A DNA stretch of 64,000 bases. Source: Enterobacter pseudoroggenkampii. GTDB lineage: Bacteria > Pseudomonadota > Gammaproteobacteria > Enterobacterales > Enterobacteriaceae. A model generated the notes under the pieces. It saw nothing but the letters and a program-made list of their open reading frames with translations, was not told the origin of the DNA and searched no databases. Positions 55,031 to 64,000 of the stretch are shown one piece after another; the stretch's first letter is position 1, and every line of letters starts with the position of its first letter. The DNA is taken from contig NZ_JAPMLV010000001.1 of NCBI RefSeq assembly GCF_026420145.1, positions 1,922,001 to 1,986,000 of the forward strand, given 5' to 3'. Made by a program: the position numbers and the translations under genes.

Positions 55031-56156
55031 ATCGCGGATACCCTTCCAGCAGCGTATTCAGGCGATCGGCCATCAATTCCCCGCGCCACCCCGCCATCAT
55101 TTCCGGTACGCCATTCTGCGGCTTCAGCTTCCAGTGCCAGTTCAGCAGCTGGTTAATCTGACGACGTGAGGCGAGCAGTTCAGCGCTTAGCTTGCTTTCC
55201 GTTGCAACGTTCTGCACCAGCGCTTTGATCTCCTTAAACGCTTTGCGATAGCCCGGCATATCCATCAGGTTCAGCAGCGGTTCCGGTAGCGCATCTTCCG
55301 GCAGCTCCTGCGCTTTTGCGACCAACGCCAGCAGGGTTTTGCCGTGGAAGCGGATCTCGCTGCCCGAAAGCCCAATGCTGTCCAGCTCTCCCAGGCTGCC
55401 CGGCATATAGCGCGCCACCGCCCAGAGATGTTCTTCGCGAACCACAAAGTTAACGGCCAGATCGCGCTCGCGCGCTTTACGCAAACGCCAGTCTGCCAGC
55501 AGCTGCAGGCACGCCAGCTGACGCGTACGCAGCTGCCAGGCGTTGCTGATGTCGCGCCAGGCCTCTTTCGGGTCAACGACTTCCTGACGACGCTGCTGGG
55601 TCATACGACACTCGTCGAGCGCCGCAGGCAGCCATCCGGAGGCTTCTGCCTCTTTCATTAACTGTCCGGCAATCGGCAGCAGGTAAAACACGTCTGCCGC
55701 CGCATACTCCAGCTGACGCTCGGTTAGCGGACGCGCCAGCCAGTCGGTACGGGATTCACTTTTATCCAGCGTCAGCCCCGTATACTCCTCTACCATGGCA
55801 GCAAAGCCCCATGAGAGCGGACGATTGCTGAATGCCGCAAGGATCTGCGTGTCAATCAGCGGCTGGGGCATGATGCCAAAGGTGTTCAGAAAGACTTCCA
55901 GATCTTCACTGCCTGCGTGCAGGTATTTCGTCACGGCGGTATCGAGCAGCAGGTCACGCATCGGCGTCCAGTCGGTAATGCCGAGAGGGTCGATCAGCGA
56001 CACGTGTTTACCGTCGTACATCTGAATCAAACCCAGCTGCGGATAATAGGTCCGGGTACGGACAAACTCGGTATCCAGGGCAATGGCAGGAAAGTCGCGC
56101 GTCACTTCGCACAGCGAAGCCAGCTCGTCGTTGGTCGTGATCATCTGGTAATTCAA
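55029..56156 (-). CDS. rnd: Ribonuclease D
   Basis: 3'-5' exoribonuclease for tRNA and stable RNA maturation, 375 residues. The DEDDy motifs are DTEFVRT (Exo I), AGSEDLEVF (Exo II) and YAAADV with tyrosine (Exo III), followed by two HRDC domains. The TTG at 56156 is chosen because it gives MNYQMITT and the E. coli length. An in-frame ATG at 56183 would add nine non-conserved residues and lies directly after a hairpin. E. coli rnd also uses UUG and needs the U-run after the hairpin for translation. Confidence 0.95.
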   Translation of the reverse strand: MNYQMITTNDELASLCEVTRDFPAIALDTEFVRTRTYYPQLGLIQMYDGKHVSLIDPLGITDWTPMRDLLLDTAVTKYLHAGSEDLEVFLNTFGIMPQPLIDTQILAAFSNRPLSWGFAAMVEEYTGLTLDKSESRTDWLARPLTERQLEYAAADVFYLLPIAGQLMKEAEASGWLPAALDECRMTQQRRQEVVDPKEAWRDISNAWQLRTRQLACLQLLADWRLRKARERDLAVNFVVREEHLWAVARYMPGSLGELDSIGLSGSEIRFHGKTLLALVAKAQELPEDALPEPLLNLMDMPGYRKAFKEIKALVQNVATESKLSAELLASRRQINQLLNWHWKLKPQNGVPEMMAGWRGELMADRLNTLLEGYPR

Positions 56157-56183
56157 AACGGGTTCTCTTTTGTTTGCGCCCAT

Positions 56184-56206
56184 AAAAAACGCCGGCTTAA
56201 CCGGCG
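56184..56206 (-). terminator. fadD terminator and rnd leader hairpin with U-run
   Basis: Stem CGCCGG/CCGGCG (56190-56206) followed by six T residues on the minus strand. It starts about 22 bp after the fadD stop and 28 bp before the rnd UUG. In E. coli the equivalent hairpin and U-run is needed for rnd expression, so the element probably has two jobs. Confidence 0.85.
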
Positions 56207-56227
56207 TCTGGGCGATTAGCGTGAAGC

Positions 56228-57913
56228 TCAGGCCTTATTGTCTACTTTGCCACGGGCTTCGTCACGTAATTCTCGTCGTAATATCTTCCCGACGTTGGAT
56301 TTCGGCAGCTCGTCGCGGAATTCCACCAGCTTCGGCACCTTGTAGCCCGTCAGCTGACGACGACAAAACGTTACCAGCGCTTCCTCGGTGAGAGAAGGAT
56401 CTTTCTTGACCACAAATATCTTCACCGCTTCACCGCTGCTGCCGGAAGGCACGCCGACTGCCGCCACTTCGAGCACGCCGCTGTGCTGCATAACCACGTC
56501 TTCGATCTCATTCGGATAGACGTTGAAACCGGAGACCAGGATCATGTCTTTCTTACGATCGACGATGCGCAGGAAGCCTTCGTCATCCATCACCGCAATA
56601 TCACCGGTGTGCAGCCAGCCGTCTTTGATGATTTCGTCGGTCGCATCGGGGCGCTGCCAGTAGCCCAGCATCACCTGCGGACCTTTGACGCACAGCTCCC
56701 CCGGCTCGCCCGGCGCGACTTCGTTATCGTTATCATCGACCAGTTTGGCCTCTGTGGAAGGAACCGGCAGACCAATGCTTCCACTGTGATAGTCGATATC
56801 ATGCGGGTTAACGCTGACCAGCGGCGCGCATTCCGTCAGGCCATAGCCCTCCAGCAAATACTGACCGGTGAGCTTCACCCAGCGCTCGGCGACCGCCTGC
56901 TGAACCGGCATGCCTCCGCCCGCTGAGAGATGCAGCGTGGAGAAATCCAGCTGCTGGAACTCTTTGTTATTCAGCAGCGCGTTAAACAGGGTGTTTACCC
57001 CTGTCATGGCGGTGAACGGGTATTTCGCCAGCTCTTTCACCAGGCCCGGGATATCGCGCGGGTTGGTGATGAGGATGTTCTGACCACCCAGTTCAATAAA
57101 CAGCAGGCAGTTCATGGTCAACGCAAAGATGTGATACAGCGGAAGCGCGGTGATCACCACCTCTTTGCCCGGATGCAGCAGCGGCCCGTAGGTGGCGTTT
57201 ACCTGTTCAAGGTTTGCCAGCATATTGCGGTGGGTAAGCATGGCCCCTTTGGCGACGCCGGTGGTCCCGCCTGTGTATTGCAGAAACGCAAGATCTTCCG
57301 CGACCACTTCGGGTTTCACATACTGCATACGGTAACCCGCATGCAGCGCGCGGCGGAAGGAGATGGCGTCCGGCAGATGATATTTTGGCACCAGACGTTT
57401 GACGTATTTGACGACAAAGTTAACCAGCGTGCCTTTAGCTGTGGAGAGCTGGTCCCCCATGCGCGTCAGGATGACGTGTTTCACCTGGGTTTTGTCGACC
57501 ACCTTTTCCAGCGTATGGGCAAAGTTGGACACAATGACAATCGCAACCGCGCCGCTGTCGTTCAGCTGATGCTCCAGCTCGCGCGGGGTATACAGCGGGT
57601 TGACGTTGACGACGATCATCCCGGCACGCAGGATACCGAACAGCGCCACCGGGTATTGCAGCAGGTTCGGCATCATCAGCGCGACGCGATCCCCTTTTTG
57701 CAGCCCCAGCCCTTCCTGCAGATACGCCGCAAACGCCCGGCTGCGCTCCTCCAGCTTACGGAACGTCATCACCTCGCCCATATTCACAAATGCGGGCTGG
57801 TCCGCGTAGCGCCTTACCGAGTGTTCAAATAATTCCACCAGGGATTGATAACGGTCAGGATTGATCTCAGCAGGAACATCTGCGGGATAACGGTTAAGCC
57901 AAACCTTCTTCAA
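56228..57913 (-). CDS. fadD: Long-chain acyl-CoA synthetase FadD
   Basis: Membrane-associated AMP-forming acyl-CoA ligase, 561 residues, which activates imported fatty acids. The P-loop motif is [12 protein letters not shown] (about 213-224), and the FACS motif [20 protein letters not shown] followed by VDRKKDMI is near the C-terminus. The TTG at 57913 has AGAGG seven bases upstream and gives the E. coli start and length; an in-frame ATG at 57949 or 57946 would add 12 non-conserved residues. A FadR operator lies 72-88 bp upstream, and fadR itself is in the window. Confidence 0.96.
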   Translation of the reverse strand: MKKVWLNRYPADVPAEINPDRYQSLVELFEHSVRRYADQPAFVNMGEVMTFRKLEERSRAFAAYLQEGLGLQKGDRVALMMPNLLQYPVALFGILRAGMIVVNVNPLYTPRELEHQLNDSGAVAIVIVSNFAHTLEKVVDKTQVKHVILTRMGDQLSTAKGTLVNFVVKYVKRLVPKYHLPDAISFRRALHAGYRMQYVKPEVVAEDLAFLQYTGGTTGVAKGAMLTHRNMLANLEQVNATYGPLLHPGKEVVITALPLYHIFALTMNCLLFIELGGQNILITNPRDIPGLVKELAKYPFTAMTGVNTLFNALLNNKEFQQLDFSTLHLSAGGGMPVQQAVAERWVKLTGQYLLEGYGLTECAPLVSVNPHDIDYHSGSIGLPVPSTEAKLVDDNDNEVAPGEPGELCVKGPQVMLGYWQRPDATDEIIKDGWLHTGDIAVMDDEGFLRIVDRKKDMILVSGFNVYPNEIEDVVMQHSGVLEVAAVGVPSGSSGEAVKIFVVKKDPSLTEEALVTFCRRQLTGYKVPKLVEFRDELPKSNVGKILRRELRDEARGKVDNKA

Positions 57914-57984
57914 TGCATCACCTCTGAAATGAGTGTTCGTCGTCATCACAACCCCGATAATAAACAGTTTGTTAACATTATATT

Positions 57985-58001
57985 AACTCAGCGTACCAGT
58001 T
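57985..58001 (-). promoter_or_regulatory. FadR operator of fadD
   Basis: On the minus strand AACTGGTACGCTGAGTT fits the FadR consensus (ACTGGTCNGACCAGT type) with one strong arm, and it resembles the known E. coli fadD operator as I recall it. It lies 72-88 bp upstream of the TTG start. Confidence 0.75.
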
Positions 58002-58061
58002 TATTAATTGTTCATATTTAAGGTTGCGAAGCGCGTCACTCTTTTTTTTCGTTTTATCCGT

Positions 58062-58096
58062 AAAAAAACAGAGACAGCGGCTGAGCCGCTGTCTCT
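58062..58096 (-). terminator. Rho-independent terminator of yeaY
   Basis: A perfect 12-bp stem (AGAGACAGCGGC/GCCGCTGTCTCT, loop TGA) followed on the minus strand by seven T residues, about 20 bp after the yeaY stop. Confidence 0.93.
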
Positions 58097-58116
58097 TTTC
58101 TAACAATAACAGTAAG

Positions 58117-58698
58117 TTACTCAGTAACGATCGTCTGAACCTGTGCAGGGCCCGGGTTGTACCAACCCCAGCCCGGGTAGCCATAACGATAAGGATGTGG
58201 ACCCCACATCCACGGATCCATCGGCTGAGGCGGCATGATCACCTGCTGTGCCAGCCGCCAGCGTTTATACCCGTTGACCTGCATGGTCATAAATTTGTAC
58301 GGCGTGTTGCCGATTTTGCCCTGCACGGCGCCGGTAATCGGCCCGACGACGGTCACCAGCTGTCCGCGGAAATCGACCGGATCGAGGAAACCGCTGACGT
58401 CCGCGTAGATACGTCCCCGGGAGGCCTCGCCCAGTACAGGCCGCGCGCCGCTGTCCAGCGGAACGGTGGCGATCTCCAGACGGGTTTTCCCCTGCTGGTT
58501 TTGTACGTCTATGACCTTACCGCCAAAGCGTGCTTCCTGGCCGACGTACAGCTCAGGGGCATTCATCACCCGAACCAGATCCTGCTGTGGCGTCGGGCTG
58601 CTGCCCTTAATCGCATCAGGAACGGAAACGCATCCGCTCAGTGCTATGGCAACTGCGCCTGCCATAATAAGGCGTACTACTTTAGTCTGAACCGCCAT
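58117..58698 (-). CDS. yeaY: Slp-family outer-membrane lipoprotein YeaY
   Basis: A 193-residue lipoprotein with lipobox ALSGC (Cys23) and the Slp core ([36 protein letters not shown]). The C-terminus is rich in Pro, Trp and Tyr ([20 protein letters not shown]). E. coli Slp is a starvation-induced lipoprotein; YeaY's role is not known. AAGGAG lies just upstream. It follows tsaB by 37 bp, and a sigma-E-like promoter overlaps the end of tsaB. Confidence 0.94.
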   Translation of the reverse strand: MAVQTKVVRLIMAGAVAIALSGCVSVPDAIKGSSPTPQQDLVRVMNAPELYVGQEARFGGKVIDVQNQQGKTRLEIATVPLDSGARPVLGEASRGRIYADVSGFLDPVDFRGQLVTVVGPITGAVQGKIGNTPYKFMTMQVNGYKRWRLAQQVIMPPQPMDPWMWGPHPYRYGYPGWGWYNPGPAQVQTIVTE

Positions 58699-58729
58699 GA
58701 TGCGACTCCTTTTTCTCAGTTCCTGTTAC

Positions 58730-58757
58730 TGAGATTCACTCGCGGCCCGGAAGTTTC
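58730..58757 (-). promoter_or_regulatory. Sigma-E-like promoter of yeaY
   Basis: On the minus strand GAAACTT, a 16-base spacer and TCTCA resemble the sigma-E consensus (GGAACTT-N16-TCTGA). The -10 lies 32 bp before the yeaY start and within the end of tsaB. E. coli yeaY is reported as a sigma-E regulon member, which supports the call. Confidence 0.55.
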
Positions 58758-59431
58758 TTCCACGCGACGGTGTTTCGCAAATAAACCGGCTCCGCCTGTT
58801 CAACGGCCACGGTTTTTCCTGCTGCGAGCAGCTGGCTGGCAATCGGAAGCATATCTTCAGCAGCCGGGAGCAGCATGTTGCCGTCCACCAGCGTCAATCC
58901 GGTGTCGTTCGCCATCTCAGGCCACGCTGGCCAGCCCGTGCCGACGGTCGCCCACTCGCCGGACAGCTGCTTCAGTCGTTCTGTGACCGCTTCTGGCTTA
59001 AGCACGGCTTCCGTCTCTTCGCCGTGCCACACGCCCTGCTCGTCGCGGGTGTATTCGGCCCAGTAGACTTCGCCCATGCGGGCATCAATCGCTGCCAGGA
59101 CGCGCGTTGCCCCGGTCATGCGCCATGCGCCCTGCGCCATGGTGGCAAGGGTAGAGACGCCGATCATCGGCAGTTCGGCGCCCAGCGCCAGCCCCTGCGC
59201 AATGCCAATCCCGATACGTACGCCCGTAAAGCTGCCGGGGCCGCGGCCAAAGGCCAGCGCGTCGAGGTCGGTTAAGGAGGTGTTGCCCTGGGTTAAAATG
59301 GCTTTTACCAGGGGCAGAATGCGTTGGGTGTGTTCCCGGGGGCACTCTTCGAAATGGGCAGAAACAGCACCGTCGTTCAACAGAGCAACAGAGCAAGCCT
59401 CTGTCGCGGTATCAATAGCCAGAATTCGCAT
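58736..59431 (-). CDS. tsaB: tRNA t6A synthesis protein TsaB
   Basis: Non-catalytic partner of TsaD in the complex that makes N6-threonylcarbamoyladenosine on tRNAs reading ANN codons; 231 residues. The ASKHA-fold N-terminus [20 protein letters not shown] is followed by [18 protein letters not shown] and [20 protein letters not shown]. It is essential in E. coli. It lies 66 bp after yoaA and 37 bp before yeaY. Confidence 0.96.
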   Translation of the reverse strand: MRILAIDTATEACSVALLNDGAVSAHFEECPREHTQRILPLVKAILTQGNTSLTDLDALAFGRGPGSFTGVRIGIGIAQGLALGAELPMIGVSTLATMAQGAWRMTGATRVLAAIDARMGEVYWAEYTRDEQGVWHGEETEAVLKPEAVTERLKQLSGEWATVGTGWPAWPEMANDTGLTLVDGNMLLPAAEDMLPIASQLLAAGKTVAVEQAEPVYLRNTVAWKKLPGRE

Positions 59432-59497
59432 CAGTCGTCGCGCTCTCGCAAGGGTCAGTCACAAAATGGCGCGCATCTTAGCACACTCCGGGGTAAA

Positions 59498-61408
59498 TTA
59501 CTCCGCCGTTGGGTTTGCCAGGAAACGCACCGCGCGTTTTATGTCCCGCGTCCGCGGCGCGGGCGGCAGGCTTGCAAGGAAAGTCGCACCGTAAGGACGC
59601 ATCACCAGCCGGTTATCGCAGATGACCAGCACGCCGCGATCGGTGACGTCACGGATTAAGCGCCCTACCCCTTGCTTAAGCGTGATGACCGCATCCGGCA
59701 GCTGTACCTCGTCAAACGGATCGCCGCCGCGCAGACGGCAGTCTTCCATCCGCGCCTTCAGCAGCGGATCGTCCGGGGAGGTAAACGGCAGCTTATCAAT
59801 GATCACCAGCGAAAGCGTGTCGCCGCGCACGTCCACCCCTTCCCAGAAGCTGCTGGTTGCGACCAGCAGGGCATTACCGGCGCTGACAAACTGCTGTAAC
59901 AGCTGGCCTTTGCTGGTTTCGCCCTGCAGCAGCACCGGTAGGGTCATCGTGGCGCGGAACTGCTCGGCGAGATCGCGCATCATGGCGTGGGAGGTGCAGA
60001 GCATAAAGCAGCGGCCGTTGTTGGCCTCGATCATCGGTTTTAGCATTGCAGCCAGATGGCGCGCAGCACCCGGCTGGTTCGGCAGCGGCAGATTACGGGG
60101 AACGCAGAGCAGCGCCTGTTTTTCGTAGTCGAACGGGCTGGGCAGGAGCAGCGATTCCGCCTGCTCAATGCCGAGGCGCTCGGTGAAGTGGTGCAGATCG
60201 TCATTCACCGACAGGGTTGCCGAGGTAAAGATCCAGCTTCCCGGCTTTTGCGCCATCACCTCTTTGAATTTATCAGCCACCGTCAGCGGCGTGAGCGCCA
60301 GCGTGAAATGCCGCGAGGTGCACTCGTACCAGTAGCTGTACCCCGGCTGGTTGATCTCTTTCAGCCGTTTGAGCCGACCGCGATAGAGCGTAGCGCGCTC
60401 GAAGGCTGCATCCAGCAGCGCGGAGCGGCCGAGGGACAGTTTCGCCACGTCGTAGCAGAGCTCCAGGGCGTCATCGAGCAGCAGCAGCGCGCGCTGGATA
60501 TTTTTGTCCGCCAGCAGCTCGCGCAGGTTGCCGCGATAGCCCGGCTCGCCGAGCTGTAAACGGAAATCCTGCGCGCTCTGCGCCAGGCGGTCGGCGCACT
60601 TCTGCAGCTGCTGGGTATCTTTGAGTTCGGTCCGGTAAGCAATGGTGAAATCTTTCGCCAGATCCTGCAACTGACGGCTGGAGAGCGACTGGCCGAAGTA
60701 CTGGCTGGCGATATCCGGAAGCTGGTGCGCTTCATCAAAGATCATCACGTCCGCTTCCGGGATCAGCTCACCAAAGCCGCTGTCCTTAACCACCATATCC
60801 GCGAGGAACAGATGGTGGTTCACCACCACCACATCCGCATCCATCGCCGTTTTGCGCGCTTTCACCACAAAGCAGTCTTTATACAGCGGACAGTCGCTGC
60901 CGAGGCAGTTGTCGTTGGTGCTGGTCACCAGCGGCCAGGCCGGGGAATCTTCCGGCACGCTCGCGCAGGTGCTGATATCGCCCTCTTCCGTCTGGTTCGC
61001 CCAGGCGCGAAGGATAATGACGTCGCTGAGAGTTTGCACCGGCAGGTCGCCGCCCGCCAGCGCCTGCTGCTCAAGGCGCTCCAGGCAGAGATAGTTGGAT
61101 CGCCCCTTCAGCAGGGCCAGACGTCCCTTGTATTTCAGCGCCTTAGCTACCGTGGGCAAATCGCGGCTGTAGAGCTGATCCTGCAGCGCTTTTGAACCGG
61201 TGGAAATAATCACCTTCTTTTTCGCCCGCAGCGCCGGCGCAAGGTAAGCATAGGTTTTACCCGTGCCGGTACCGGCTTCAACCACCAGCGGCTGAGCCTT
61301 ATCGATGGCGCGTGCAACGGCGTGCGCCATCTGTCGCTGAGGCTCACGGGGTTTGAAGCCGGGGATAGCCTGCGCTAATTGACCTTCAGGGGAAAAATCG
61401 TCTGCCAC
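59498..61408 (-). CDS. yoaA: DinG-family DNA helicase YoaA
   Basis: XPD/DinG-like Fe-S helicase, 636 residues. Walker A is EAGTGTGKTYAYLAP (about 41-55); the Fe-S cysteines fall in STCASV, NCLGSDCPLYKDC (about 109-170); the DEAH box is IFDEAHQL. In E. coli YoaA binds the polymerase clamp-loader subunit HolC and helps repair stalled forks. The GTG at 61408 with GAGAG upstream is the start. It is divergent from yoaB. Confidence 0.96.
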   Translation of the reverse strand: MADDFSPEGQLAQAIPGFKPREPQRQMAHAVARAIDKAQPLVVEAGTGTGKTYAYLAPALRAKKKVIISTGSKALQDQLYSRDLPTVAKALKYKGRLALLKGRSNYLCLERLEQQALAGGDLPVQTLSDVIILRAWANQTEEGDISTCASVPEDSPAWPLVTSTNDNCLGSDCPLYKDCFVVKARKTAMDADVVVVNHHLFLADMVVKDSGFGELIPEADVMIFDEAHQLPDIASQYFGQSLSSRQLQDLAKDFTIAYRTELKDTQQLQKCADRLAQSAQDFRLQLGEPGYRGNLRELLADKNIQRALLLLDDALELCYDVAKLSLGRSALLDAAFERATLYRGRLKRLKEINQPGYSYWYECTSRHFTLALTPLTVADKFKEVMAQKPGSWIFTSATLSVNDDLHHFTERLGIEQAESLLLPSPFDYEKQALLCVPRNLPLPNQPGAARHLAAMLKPMIEANNGRCFMLCTSHAMMRDLAEQFRATMTLPVLLQGETSKGQLLQQFVSAGNALLVATSSFWEGVDVRGDTLSLVIIDKLPFTSPDDPLLKARMEDCRLRGGDPFDEVQLPDAVITLKQGVGRLIRDVTDRGVLVICDNRLVMRPYGATFLASLPPAPRTRDIKRAVRFLANPTAE

Positions 61409-61541
61409 GGTGCTCTCTCACTGTATTTTTGCACAGGGATTATGTCAGCCCATCCTCTCATGTGCCACCCCAAATAGTGACGACAGGAGAACAATATGGC
61501 AGTCTTGCCGCCTGATGACGAAAAATAACGAGGAAACGTTT

Positions 61542-61886
61542 ATGACAATTGTGCGCATTGATGCCGAAGCCCGCTGGTCTGATGTGGTGATCCATAACCA
61601 GACGCTCTACTACACCGGCGTCCCGGCTAACCTGGACGCGGATGCGTTCGAGCAGACGGCAAATACCCTGGCGCAGATTGACGCGGTGCTGGAAAAACAG
61701 GGCAGCGACAAATCCCGCATTCTGGATGCGACGATTTTCCTGGCAAACAAAGATGACTTCGCGGCAATGAACAAAGCCTGGGATGCGTGGGTGGTGGCGG
61801 GTCACGCGCCTGTACGCTGCACCGTACAGGCCACGCTGATGAAGCCGGAATACAAGGTCGAGATTAAGATTATCGCGGCGGTTTAA
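61542..61886 (+). CDS. yoaB: RidA-family protein YoaB
   Basis: A 114-residue protein of the YjgF/YER057c/UK114 (RidA) family. It has the common core VVIHNQTLYYTGVPANLDAD and ends with APVRCTVQATLMKPEYKVEI, where the Arg of the deaminase site is retained. The ATG at 61542 has AGGA seven bases upstream and gives the E. coli length. Enamine/imine deaminase activity is likely but subfamily members differ. It is convergent with yoaH, six bases apart. Confidence 0.95.
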   Translation: MTIVRIDAEARWSDVVIHNQTLYYTGVPANLDADAFEQTANTLAQIDAVLEKQGSDKSRILDATIFLANKDDFAAMNKAWDAWVVAGHAPVRCTVQATLMKPEYKVEIKIIAAV

Positions 61887-61892
61887 GCCCGA

Positions 61893-62075
61893 TTACTCTT
61901 CATCTTCATCCTCGAAACGCGCCACGATCCGCTCGCCGGTATGCGTGGCGCGCAGTTCTTCCGCCACCTGGGAAATCGCCTGTCCGCTGCTCATCCCCTG
62001 GGACATCAGTTCCTGAATTCGCTCAACCGCTTTCTGCTGCTGTTCATGGCTCAGAGAAGGTAAACCTGCAAACAT
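61893..62075 (-). CDS. yoaH: Small conserved protein YoaH
   Basis: A 60-residue helical UPF0181 protein ([40 protein letters not shown]) with a very acidic end (FEDEDEE). The function is unknown. The ATG at 62075 has AGGAG six bases upstream. It is divergent from pabB. Confidence 0.93.
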
Positions 62076-62127
62076 CGTCAACTCCTGCTAAATTATTCGC
62101 GCTAATTATTTCACGCTGCCCGGTAGT

Positions 62128-63462
62128 ATGCCATACATGAACATGCGCTTCCCCACTGTTATTACCCTGCCCTGGCGGACAGACGCCGCTGAATACTGGT
62201 TTGCCCGCCTGAGCCATCTTCCGTTTGCGATGATGCTGCATTCCGGCCATGCGGATCATCCCTATAGCCGCTTTGATATTCTGGTCGCCGATCCGCTGAA
62301 GACGCTGACAACCGATGACCTTTCGCTGACGGACGATCCGCTGGTGCAGCTTCAGCACGACATTAACGCGCTGGGCTTATTTGCCACACCCAACCCGGAC
62401 CTTCCTTTTCAGGGGGGAGCGCTGGGCCTGTTTGGCTACGATCTGGGTCGCCGTTTCGAAACGCTGCCCGAGCATGCGCAGGCTGATATTTCCCTGCCCG
62501 ACATGGCCGTGGGGCTGTATGACTGGGCGTTAGTTGTTGATCACCAGAAAAAAACGGTTTCCCTGCTGAGCCATCGTGACGTGCAGGCGCGTCTGGCCTG
62601 GCTTGAGGCGCAACAGGCTGCACCCGCAGAGATGTTCACGCTGACCTCCGGCTGGCGCTCGAACATGAGCGCCGCAGAGTATGGCGAAAAATTCGCGCGC
62701 GTTCAGGCGTATCTGCAAAGCGGTGACTGCTACCAGGTTAACCTTGCCCAGCGCTTCCAGGCGACATACCGGGGAGATGAGTGGCAGGCATTTACCCGTC
62801 TTAATGCCAGCAATAAGGCGCCGTTTAGCGCGTTTGTGCGTCTGGAACAGGGGGCGATCCTCAGCCTGTCGCCCGAGCGTTTTATTCATCTGGCCGAGGG
62901 CACGATTCAAACCCGTCCGATTAAAGGCACCTTGCCGCGTCTTGCCGATCCCGACGCCGACCGCAAGCAGGCGGAAAAACTCGCCGCCTCGCCGAAAGAC
63001 CGCGCCGAAAACCTGATGATTGTCGATCTGATGCGTAACGACATTGGCCGGGTGGCCGTTCCGGGCAGCGTCCGCGTGCCGGAACTGTTTGTCGTCGAGC
63101 CTTTCCCGGCGGTGCATCATCTGGTCAGCACCATTACCGCGCGGCTGCCTGACTCGCGCACGGCCAGCGATCTTCTGCGCGCCGCGTTCCCGGGCGGCTC
63201 CATCACCGGCGCGCCGAAGGTGCGGGCAATGGAGATCATTGATGAGCTGGAGCCCCACCGCCGCAATGCCTGGTGCGGCAGCATCGGCTATATCAGCCTG
63301 TGCGGCACGCTGGATACCAGCATTACCATCCGTACGCTGACCGCCTGCAACGGAAACCTTTACTGTTCGGCCGGGGGCGGCATTGTTGCCGATAGCCAGG
63401 TCGATGCGGAATATCAGGAAACCTTTGATAAAGTTAACCGTATCCTGAAACAACTGGAGTAA
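62128..63462 (+). CDS. pabB: Aminodeoxychorismate synthase component I PabB
   Basis: With PabA it turns chorismate and glutamine into 4-amino-4-deoxychorismate for folate synthesis; 444 residues. The ADIC-type chorismate-binding core contains the PIKGTLPR lysine motif (about residue 268) and AAFPGGSITGAPKVRAMEII at the C-terminal part. The N-terminal domain is less like E. coli (shorter by about 10 residues in the linker near residues 75-90). The start is uncertain: ATGs at 62128, 62137 and 62143 are all open, and none has a strong ribosome-binding site. It lies seven bases before nudL. Confidence 0.93.
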   Translation: MPYMNMRFPTVITLPWRTDAAEYWFARLSHLPFAMMLHSGHADHPYSRFDILVADPLKTLTTDDLSLTDDPLVQLQHDINALGLFATPNPDLPFQGGALGLFGYDLGRRFETLPEHAQADISLPDMAVGLYDWALVVDHQKKTVSLLSHRDVQARLAWLEAQQAAPAEMFTLTSGWRSNMSAAEYGEKFARVQAYLQSGDCYQVNLAQRFQATYRGDEWQAFTRLNASNKAPFSAFVRLEQGAILSLSPERFIHLAEGTIQTRPIKGTLPRLADPDADRKQAEKLAASPKDRAENLMIVDLMRNDIGRVAVPGSVRVPELFVVEPFPAVHHLVSTITARLPDSRTASDLLRAAFPGGSITGAPKVRAMEIIDELEPHRRNAWCGSIGYISLCGTLDTSITIRTLTACNGNLYCSAGGGIVADSQVDAEYQETFDKVNRILKQLE

Positions 63463-63468
63463 ACACGG

Positions 63469-64000
63469 GTGGAAAAAGAGAATCTGACGCTGGATGACTT
63501 TTTATCTCGCTTTCAGCTACTAAGACCGCAGGTCAACCGCGAAGCGCTGAATCAACGTCAGGCGGCCGTGCTGATCCCGGTCGTGCGTCGCGCGCAGCCG
63601 GGCCTGCTGCTCACCCAGCGTTCCGCCCATTTACGCAAGCACGCGGGTCAGGTCGCTTTTCCGGGGGGCGCGGTAGACAGCTCCGACGCCTCGCTGATTG
63701 CCGCCGCGCTGCGCGAAGCGCAGGAAGAGGTTGCCATTCCGCCGGAGGCCGTTGAGGTCATCGGCGTGCTGCCGCCCGTCGACAGCGTCACCGGTTTTCA
63801 GGTCACGCCGGTGGTCGGCATTATCCCGCCGGGCCTGCAGTATCACGCCAGCGTCGATGAAGTCTCCGCGGTGTTTGAAATGCCGCTGGAGGAAGCCCTC
63901 CGACTGAGTCGTTACCACCCGCTGGATATTCAGCGTCGCGGGCATGACCATCGGGTCTGGTTGTCCTGGTATCAGCATTATTTTGTCTGGGGCATGACGG
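63469..64000 (+). CDS. nudL: Nudix hydrolase NudL, partial (3' end outside window)
   Basis: The first 177 codons of a CoA-pyrophosphatase-type Nudix protein (E. coli YeaB/NudL, about 192 residues). It starts at a GTG ([20 protein letters not shown]). The Nudix box is [20 protein letters not shown] followed by EEVAI (about 69-93), with the REXXEE core intact, preceded by [14 protein letters not shown]. The frame is open to the last base of the window, so only the last 15 or so residues are missing. It follows pabB by six bases and is probably co-transcribed. Confidence 0.93.
   Translation, partial: MEKENLTLDDFLSRFQLLRPQVNREALNQRQAAVLIPVVRRAQPGLLLTQRSAHLRKHAGQVAFPGGAVDSSDASLIAAALREAQEEVAIPPEAVEVIGVLPPVDSVTGFQVTPVVGIIPPGLQYHASVDEVSAVFEMPLEEALRLSRYHPLDIQRRGHDHRVWLSWYQHYFVWGMT

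Noticed and set aside
57913..57949. Upstream ATG starts for fadD
   Set aside because: They add 12 residues absent from E. coli FadD, and AGAGG is correctly spaced only for the TTG at 57913.

Overview
The window is enterobacterial chromosome, most likely Enterobacter cloacae complex or a close relative. The right half (about 35-64 kb) carries gene after gene with the same products and start sites as the E. coli/Salmonella terminus region (treA, ymgE, ycgR, emtA, ldcA, cvrA, dadXA, ycgB, fadR, nhaB, dsbB, ycgN/M/L, minCDE, rnd, fadD, yeaY, tsaB, yoaA, yoaB, yoaH, pabB, nudL). Enterobacterial REP palindromes sit between many of these genes. The left part is an accessory type VI secretion system (T6SS) locus of a kind common in Enterobacter. 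Species assignment is inference; no rRNA or marker comparison was possible.

Region 1 (24-24599, all on the minus strand) is a T6SS locus, transcribed right to left. The order is SH3 lipoprotein, tssJ, tssK, tssL (with OmpA domain), tssM, tagF, tssA, tssB, tssC, a small membrane protein, a Rap1a-like and a Tai4-like orphan immunity gene, hcp, the tae4-tai4 amidase/immunity pair, fha (tagH), pppA, an unrecognised exported protein, tagJ, tssE, tssF, tssG and clpV. All structural core genes except vgrG are present. TssJLM form the envelope complex, TssEFGK with TssA the baseplate and priming complex, TssBC the sheath, Hcp the tube, and ClpV recycles the sheath. Fha, PppA and TagF point to post-translational (threonine phosphorylation) control, but the partner kinase PpkA is not in the window. 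Stem-loops after tssC, after hcp and between tai4 and fha suggest several expression levels within the locus.

Region 2 (24600-35028) starts with a 1 kb AT-rich gap that holds three inverted repeats. It continues with accessory metabolism and regulation: a YdeP/FdhF-like molybdopterin oxidoreductase with a LysR regulator; a translationally coupled pair of fatty acid desaturase and cytoplasmic PhnD-like binding protein; a GlxA-type regulator beside a second (GapB-like) glyceraldehyde-3-phosphate dehydrogenase; and a divergent NepI-like exporter/AraC regulator pair.

Region 3 (35131-64000) is the conserved backbone: periplasmic trehalase, a Fur-controlled TonB siderophore receptor, the c-di-GMP flagellar brake YcgR behind a sigma-28 promoter, murein recycling enzymes, a cation/proton antiporter, D-alanine catabolism with a CRP site, FadR, NhaB, DsbB, the Min division-site system, RNase D (a UUG start behind a hairpin and U-run), FadD with a FadR operator, a sigma-E-like promoter before yeaY, tRNA t6A synthesis (TsaB), the DNA helicase YoaA, a RidA-family protein, PabB and the start of NudL, which runs off the right edge. 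No tRNA, rRNA, CRISPR array, transposase or prophage gene was seen.
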